This document shows positions 57,433-64,000 of a stretch of DNA of 64,000 nt, piece by piece (position 1 is the stretch's first letter; each line of letters starts with the position of its first letter). The DNA is from Antedon mediterranea. Its lineage: Eukaryota > Echinodermata > Crinoidea > Comatulida > Antedonidae. The position numbers were made by a program, and so were the translations under genes. The stretch lies in the NCBI RefSeq assembly GCF_964355755.1, contig NC_092675.1, forward strand, positions 14,707,312 to 14,771,311, in the 5' to 3' direction. A model generated the notes under the pieces. The model was not told the origin of the DNA. It did no database searches and saw only the letters and a list, made by a program, of their open reading frames with translations.

Positions 57433-57779
57433 TAGCCCAGTAAAGCTGCTGTACTGGCTTGTGTCTATTGGCTTGCCTAGGGCTAGGCCTAGAGTAGGCC
57501 TCCTAGACTAGGACCTAGTAAGTAGTAGCTAGTCTAGTAGTAGTCACTGTCTGAGTGAGTAGTAGTAGGCCTGGCTAATACTTATAGAATACGACTTGTA
57601 AGCCTTATTAATGGTTATTGCCACCTAGCTTTAAATAGGATTAGGCCAGACAACATTACATTCATCTGTGAAGCATGGAGTAAAGAATAACGTTTTAGTA
57701 GAGTGAATTTTAACACCACCACCTCGTCTTATTTTTAGTATAATACTATAATAATAGGTCCTTCATCATTATTCATATC

Positions 57780-58330
57780 ACTTTTCATTCATTTCAGAAT
57801 ACTCTAGTAGGTCAGAAATGGCATTTCTGATCATTTTTTACTAAAATGCCCCATTAGACGGAATATAAATGCATGCCTTTTGAACATTTTGAGACCAAAA
57901 TTGACTTGCTGCGACCAGTGGTTGCCGAGATACAAGTACCTTTATTTATTTGTTTATATAACCCTTGACCCTGACCCTTTGACCTTTTGTAACATTTTTC
58001 AAAATGTTTTTCAAATAACAAAATATATATTTCGAACAATTTAAAACCAAATTCAAGTGTCTACGACCAGTAGTTACGGAAATAAATACATGCCCTGGGT
58101 TGTGGGTCAAAGGTCAGATATGGCATTTACGGTCATTTTAAACTAAAATTTCCCATTAGACTGAATATAAATGTATACCTTCTGATCAATTTGAGACCAA
58201 AATTACTTCGCTGTGACCAGTGGTTGTTGAGATTTAAGGACATATTGGTGTTTGGTCTTATGACCTTTCATCCTGACCTTTTGACCTTTCGCCACCTTTT
58301 CAAAATGTGTAACCAAGCCAAAAATGATTG
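57780..58330. repeat. Dispersed GGTCAAAGGTC repeat, two units
   Basis: Two ~290-bp units with ATTAGAC(G/T)GAATATAAATG, GAGACCAAAATT, TGACCAGTGGTTG and CTTTTGACCTTT. It is related to the array at 54-55.5 kb. 57448-57779 between the LINE and this array has TAGGCCTA-type words and no gene. Confidence 0.7.
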
Positions 58331-59611
58331 TTTGACCACCCTAAACCAATTTCTGAAGTCAAATTCTCTGGACCTCAAAGTGCATACGAAAGTTGATCTA
58401 GCTACTAGAGTAGAACATTTAATTCTCTTTTGGCTGCCAAAAATAAAAAGTAAGGTGACCACCAGGGCCAGGAGAGATTACGGTGCTTTGTTTTTCATTC
58501 ATGATTAATTAGATTTTAATGTTAATATAAATTTGTGAAAATCGTAACTGTACTGTACATCCAGTAATGTAATTACTGTATTTTAGTAGTAGAGAAATGA
58601 CCAAATAATCTAAGTTAAATATTTTTTTTTTGGAATGTGTACTTTACAGTATTTAGTACTGATATGTTGAAAATGCTTCCAAAGCAATAACGTTCAAACC
58701 AACATTCACACAATTAAACTTTTTATGTAAATATTGTAATAAAAAAAAATGTCTTTCTTTTAATAGTATTAACACACTAATTGAATGAACTATATGCGCA
58801 AGTAGTGGAAAATGGTGAAGAAATCAACACAAAATGTGGTAGCAACATTCACAATATTTATTTGAACGTTTCTTACTATGACACTTTAAAATGGATGAAC
58901 AATCACAGAAGACAAGCTATTGCTGTAATGCCACAATCAACACATCAATTAATAGTTGAAAATAAATTGTCAACAATAATGCAGAAATTAAATTAAATAT
59001 ACTAGTAATTAACTCATTTTATACTGTATTTTACTGTAAATCTTTACACATTAAAATTATGGAGATTTTATCTCATGTACTGTAGTAGTATTTTTTTTAT
59101 TTATTTAATGCTGTTGCTATGTTTGCAAGATAATTTATACAAATATTATTGCTATTATTATGAAAATTATACAACATTTTAAAAGCTGGAAAACAACCAA
59201 CACATTTGCCAAATGCTTTATGATAATCATCAAATATTTATCTTGTGTTCCACTACCGAGTCTACCACCAGTTGCCTTTATGCAGTATGGGTATAACTTC
59301 TGTTCCAATCTTCATTAGCTTAAGTCTATAAATTGAAAAACAATGATGTATAAATACAAAAGTCAAATAGAAAAGTTGAATATTTGACAATTTATAGCAT
59401 ACTATAATTATTATTTCTGTACATGAGAATCTGAAGTTTTCAATTTTGGGTACTATTACTAATGTACAGTAAGAAATTCCTGAAAAGTGCATCTCCTCCA
59501 TCAAAGGCCTAGTCTAATTACTAGTGTTTTCGTTTTGGTTGATATCAACAACAATCTAGTCTACCGTCAACTTCTTTGGTACTGTATCCTGATCATTTTC
59601 TAAATGTACGG
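58331..59611. other. Gene-free stretch with one unassigned small open frame
   Basis: AT-rich. A plus-strand frame of 71 codons at 58781-58996 (includes YAQVVENGEEINTKC and LKWMNNHRRQAI) has no family resemblance that I recognise. It opens at TTG after an in-frame stop, with no convincing splice acceptor or start. It could be a decayed exon of a transposon or chance. Confidence 0.35.
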
Positions 59612-60506
59612 TTTTTAGTCGCGTGGAAGCGACTCTATAGTTCACTATGTCGGTCGGTCGGTCTGTCGGTCTGTCGGTCTGTCTGTCGGTCCGGTATCAC
59701 TATGCGTTTTATCGCTTTCTGACCTTATCTTGATATCAGTTTAATCTAGCTAAGTGAATTTTTCACAGTATATTCCTTATGGCCAGGAATCGATGTGGTT
59801 ATGTTTTCACGGTGGCAATAAAAAATTACGCGGTCTACGCACGATTTAACGAAATCACGTTTGTAATCATGTCTTCACAACCATGAATCACAATTAAATA
59901 AAATTTGGTACTCATAAATTTCAGGGCATAAATCATCACATGGCAATACAATTACGTGCGTAGCGCATGTAAGGCATGCGTACGCGCGCTTAAAATTTTC
60001 AAAATTTATTTTCGATGAAATAAGAGTACGTTTCAGGAAATTTTAAGCGTTTACAAAATTGCCATGAGTCACAAAGCCACAAAGTTACGCGCGCACGCGC
60101 ATTTAAAATTTAAAAATGCGCAAAATTCATTTTTAATCAACTTTCTACGCGTTTCTTGTCATTTTGAGCATGTCAAAAATCCCATACGCGCGCAAATTTT
60201 TACGCGCGTGGTGCGCACGTAGCGTTAAATACATACTTTTTTCGCGTGATTTATGTTTTTGCAGCCTTTTCTAATAATTTTACCATCTTTTAAACAATTT
60301 CGACTTAAAATTACGTCATACGAGCACGTCGAATTGGATAATTTGCGCACGTTTTTGATGAAAAAGTTAAAAAATTCGTCAAAATTATGCCTTTTTAGTC
60401 GCATGGACGCGACTATAGTTCACTATGTTGGTCGGTCTGTCGGTCTGTCTGTCGGTCCGGTATCATTATGCATTGTAGCACGCGACTTAATGGCTGTTGA
60501 CCTTGT
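59612..60506. mobile_element. Dispersed GTCT-array element, copy 2
   Basis: Same layout as 4522-5348: TTTTTAGTCGCGTGGAAGC, array, GGTCCGGTATCACTATGCG, a CpG-rich middle with ACGCGCG words, then a second hairpin and array (TTTTTAGTCGCATGGACGC at ~60392), GGTCCGGTATCATTATGC and CACGCGACTTAATGGCTG. This copy is ~70 bp longer than copy 1 and its middle contains additional ACGCGCGC runs. No coding frame. Confidence 0.7.
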
Positions 60507-61035
60507 TTGTCATCAGTTGGTCTTTTTTTAGACTTTAAAATTAATTCTAGCTCCAAATGTATATCAATGGTACAGCAACATAGTAGGCCTATTTTCTATA
60601 GCAAGTTGTGGAGTGATGGCCTACAGTAGCTAGATGAGTACGATAAATAGGGATAGACCTAGCTAGGCCTCTAAGTGGGTTCCCGTCTACACACAGCTGC
60701 TACACTACACTAGTAAACTACTTACTAACTATAGTAGTAGTACTAACTAGACCTGGCCCTCGCTAGTAGGCTTATATTAATAGCCCTAGCCTAGATAGCT
60801 AATTGCCTATAACTATAAGCCAAAAACGTCTAGTTTGCGATATACTGTATAACTATTATAGGAGGATGTGTCATTCATCTAAAATAAAATTCTACTTACC
60901 GGCAAATTAACGGCAGAGCTTTTTACATCTTAGGATTAGGGAAACCCCAGCACTTTCTTCTGTTCGTCGCACATGCTTGTTTTGTGGTGAAAGATAATTG
61001 GAATCTATGTAGCACGTATACAGTATACTGTGTAT
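60507..61035. other. Gene-free stretch left of the transposase
   Basis: TAGGCCTA-rich intergenic sequence and the 3' flank of the minus-strand transposase. No plausible gene, terminal repeat or duplication was found. Confidence 0.45.
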
Positions 61036-62954
61036 CTAAATCCTTTGGTCTTGCCATTCAATGGATCCTTCTTTTGATGAAAAGTATGTGGTTAATATTT
61101 CTCTCTGTTGCTTGGCAGCAGATGTAAAATTTTTGTGCCTATCAAGTTGAACAGGCACCATGGATGGTTGCTGTCGCCACTGTCCTTCAACAACATTGTG
61201 CGCCCCATTTTCCAGGTCAACAAAACCTGGTGGATTGTAGGCACTATTGCTTCTTAGCAAAGCAGCACATGCCAACACTAACGGTTGAAGGTGTTCCGGC
61301 AGTATTTTGATCGTCGTCAAGAATACACCAAATCTATTTGCAAAGATCCCAAAAGCATTCTCACAGAAACCCTCCTAGCTCTTGACAGACGATAATTGAA
61401 TACTCTTTGTTGTTTTGTTAAATGCCTTAGAGGATGTGGCTTCATAATGTCCTCCCGCAATGGGAATGCATCGTCTGCTACTATCATATATGGAATTACT
61501 GTCGTATTTGTTCCAGGCAATGGACTCGGGGTTGGTACTCCAATTGCTTTGTTCTTAAGGCCCTTATCCAACGAGCATTTTGAAAACACCCCACCGTCGG
61601 ATACACGTCCATTCGTACCGAAGTCGACATATAAAAATTTATATGATGAATCTACAAGGGCCATCAGTACCAGGCTGAATGAATTTTTGTAATTAAAATA
61701 TTCCGAGCCTGAATTGGGTGGTGGCCGAATACTGACATGTTTTCCATCTAGTGCACCCAAACAATTGGGAAAATTCCATTTCATTTGGAACTCTTTTGCG
61801 ATTCCCATCTATTCTTCAGATGTTGATGGCGTCTATAAATATGAATACTGTATAAAAATATGATAAACGTTCTAATAAAAAATAATAATAATACATCATA
61901 CCTAACTGACTGATCATTGCTTTTTTTTTTACAGTTGTCAGATTTAGGATTAGAGGCAGATCACGATGATGATGTATCCAACATGAGCGAAGAAAATGAT
62001 GTTAAGACAAAAAAAAGTTCAACAAAACCAACAAAAAGAGAGAGAGACAATGAAGAATTGAATTTGATTCGTAATCTTACAACACTATTAGAATCTCCTT
62101 CAAACGTAAGCGAAGAAACAGATGCCGATTTACTTTTTGGTCAGTATGTTAGAACTTAAACAAATACAAAATAAAAAAACTAAAGCAGTTCTGATGAACA
62201 AAATCCAAAATGATATTTTTGAAGTAAAGATAAAAGATCTAGATTAGCTTCAAATAATATATATAATATCAAAATGTACTGTCTAGCAAGTCAAATCCTC
62301 ACTCATTTTTCCATTTACACTACAGTTTCCTAGTGGATAACAAATTAAATGTATAGCCTAGAGTACACAGTAATTTACCTGCATGTATTGTTCTTTCAAC
62401 ACAGAGTATATTGCATTATATGTGTCTGGTACAATTTCACCAATTGTTGTGGCCCCAACTCTGTATTGGTACGACAGACTTTTGTATGTTTCACCTGAAA
62501 TTAACAATTTGTTTGACAAATGAATGGTTATTTGCAACTACAGGTGATCAGGTTGTTAGTATACTTGAAAAACCTGAGAAAGGATAAGGGATAGAATAAA
62601 TTTGGGTTTTTGATGATTTGAACATGTTTACTCACCAGTTGCAATAAAACGAAGCGTAATCGCTAATCTTTCTCCTGAAGAAATACTCTGGCGCCAGTTG
62701 GTGTTTTGCTTCTTTATAATAGGCTTGACCAAACTCAGGAGGTTGTCAAATGTGCCAGTATCCATCCTTAAAAAATTTCTGTAGGATTCCTGGTCCTGGA
62801 GCCGCAGTTCTTGAATCAAATTTCCATATGCTCCTTGTTGCTGTCTTTTGAGGATCCACGGCTTACACCATATTCTGCTGCTTCGTCTTCGCCGCCTTTT
62901 TTTTAAAAGCAACAGCAGTAAAGCAGCACATGATTTGCGTTTATTTGACACCAT
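61036..62954 (-). pseudogene. PIF/Harbinger transposase, three exons, broken
   Basis: A DDE (DDE_Tnp_4-type) nuclease that would cut and move Harbinger DNA. Exon 1, 62954-62636: basic RRRRRSSRIW, GAYGNLIQELR, YRNFLRMD, ERLAITLRFIATG, donor GTGAGT. Exon 2, 62494-62379: YKSLSYQYRVGATTIGEIV, acceptor TTTCAG, donor GTAAAT. Exon 3, from 61832 (acceptor TTATAG): WNFPNCLGALDGKHVSI (first Asp), DGGVFSKC, MIVADDAFPL (second Asp), then the Glu region ENAFGIFANRF and LACAALL. Splice phases agree. Lesions: TAG at 61809-61811 where Trp is expected, and a frameshift just before the catalytic Glu near 61335. The CALHN motif is altered. Inactive, but the cleanest gene structure here. Confidence 0.8.
61935..62247 (+). 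pseudogene. Harbinger accessory (MADF/BESS-like) 3' exon
   Basis: Acceptor TTTTTTTTTTACAG precedes an open stretch rich in acidic and basic residues (GLEADHDDDVSNMSEEND, KPTKRERDNEELNLIRN) and the motif DADLLFGQYV, typical of the BESS-like end of the DNA-binding protein encoded beside Harbinger transposases. One extra base after QYV shifts the frame; in the next frame the tail continues ELKQIQNKKTKAVLM to a stop at 62247. It lies antisense within transposase intron 2. No MADF domain exon is visible upstream. Confidence 0.55.
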
Positions 62955-64000
62955 GATGTAAATACTGTATATTTAAAACAACATTTTTAAGAAATTTCAT
63001 TATTCAGTAAATCTAGGAATTCAGAAAACATATCTCAGTAATTCAATAATTTTTGCTGCCATCAATTTATATTATTTAAAGATATGTATTGATTTTGTCC
63101 CATAAAAACATTATATAACATTAAGTTAATTAAATGGTTACATTTTGTTTCATCAATATAATCTGATGTATTTGTGATTTAATATGTAATAACAATTACA
63201 TGTAGTAAATAAATAAAAGTGTAATATAATTATGTTTAATTTAAATAATTTAGTTATTTGTTTGTTATTTGTATCACTAGTTAATGAGTTGAGTTTTAGG
63301 CTAACATGTCCAAAAAGTGGGTATGGCGCATTGCCACAGTGTGTTAATTTAATGTAAGGTATGAAGACGAAATGGAACCACTTACTTTTTGTACATAATT
63401 TTTTTAATATTAATAATAAAAAAAACAATAAAAAAAAAGTTAGCCTATATGAACACAATTTTGTATTGAATTGTGTTCAATATTATAAATTTAACTTGAA
63501 TTGTATAGATACTCTAAATAAATAAATGCCTAGCTTAGCCTAATTTAGGCCTACATAAAAATTCCAAGGTTATGTATTGGCCTAGTAATTAAAAATGAAA
63601 GCAATTGAACCGATCGACATGTGACTCTACCCTGTATCATATTAGACTTCCTATTCTGCATGTACTACTATGCCTAGATAAAGGATCTGGGTCTAGCCTA
63701 AGTTTCTACTAACTACCTAGCCTAAGTGACCACATATTTAAATACTAAACTAATATGCCTACTAAAAGGCCTGGCTAGGGGCATACATGGGCCTACCAAC
63801 TCTGTACTGACATGGATCCCATATGCCTAGTCTCAATTATTCAATTATTGTTATTGTTATTTTTATTAGGTAAAACAAACGGATTTATCGGTTTATTATT
63901 AATCAATTAAACTTACTGTTACTTCCGTGTTTATAAATCATACGAACGTCCGTACGTACGTACGTACGTCGTGCGTACGCGTTGCATGGTTTGTTGCGTC
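62955..64000. other. Gene-free right end with ACGT microsatellite
   Basis: AT-rich 5' flank of the transposase, then TAGGCCTA-type sequence. 63951-63970 is (ACGT)n, followed by CGTGCGTACGCG, a locally CpG-dense tail to the window end. The small minus-strand open frame at 63153-63458 is low complexity and not credible. No Harbinger terminal repeat was located. Confidence 0.5.

Overview
The window looks like transposon-dense intergenic DNA from an invertebrate animal. It is AT-rich and full of TAGGCCTA-type words. It carries CR1/Jockey-like and Tx1/L1-like LINEs, Ty3-type LTR relics, a probable Penelope-like relic, Helitrons, and hAT-, PIF/Harbinger- and Mutator-like DNA elements. That mix suggests a marine invertebrate, perhaps a deuterostome such as an echinoderm, but I cannot fix the species. 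I found no host protein-coding gene, rRNA, tRNA or CRISPR array that I can support. Nearly every recognisable coding stretch belongs to a transposable element, and almost all are broken.

Layout. 1-2.0 kb: two copies of a hAT-like non-autonomous element. 2.1-23.2 kb: a giant inverted repeat. Its two arms are about 3.4 kb each once later insertions are subtracted, and they meet at about 7.56/10.55 kb. The left arm is split by a Helitron and by a GTCT-rich element. The centre is filled by two head-to-tail Helitrons and a hairpin MITE. The right arm is split by a 4.15-kb LINE (A), by a hAT-like element with motif-array ends, and by a 3.0-kb Harbinger-like element carrying a 30-bp minisatellite. 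23.6-27.8 kb: a decayed LINE (D) cut by a 1.06-kb foldback element and by a probable solo LTR. 27.8-32.0 kb: a ~345-bp satellite split by a DNA transposon, then an RT relic, Helitrons and a further copy of the giant-repeat sequence (34.1-36.4 kb) holding a Mutator-like insertion. 36.4-42.8 kb: a LINE 3' end, a DNA transposon and a Ty3-type pol relic interrupted by a solo LTR and by a 24-bp palindrome. 45-49 kb: LINE B, related to LINE A. 50.3-57.4 kb: a Tx1/L1-like LINE flanked by a 15-bp target duplication and holding a 4.2-kb foreign block (Penelope-like relic, Helitron, satellite). 57.8-60.5 kb: satellite and a second GTCT element. 61.0-63.0 kb: a three-exon Harbinger transposase pseudogene with an antisense MADF/BESS-like exon in its intron.

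The nesting gives a relative history. Each insertion in the giant inverted repeat is present in only one arm, so all of them came after the arms formed. Several insertions can be compared with an unoccupied copy of the same repeat elsewhere in the window, which fixes the element ends and target duplications without any database. The most notable signals are the giant near-spacerless palindrome, the exact CTAG|TC Helitron-Helitron junctions, the Harbinger-like element with two empty sites, the micro-palindrome with its own target duplication, and the paired octamer motifs in the satellite.
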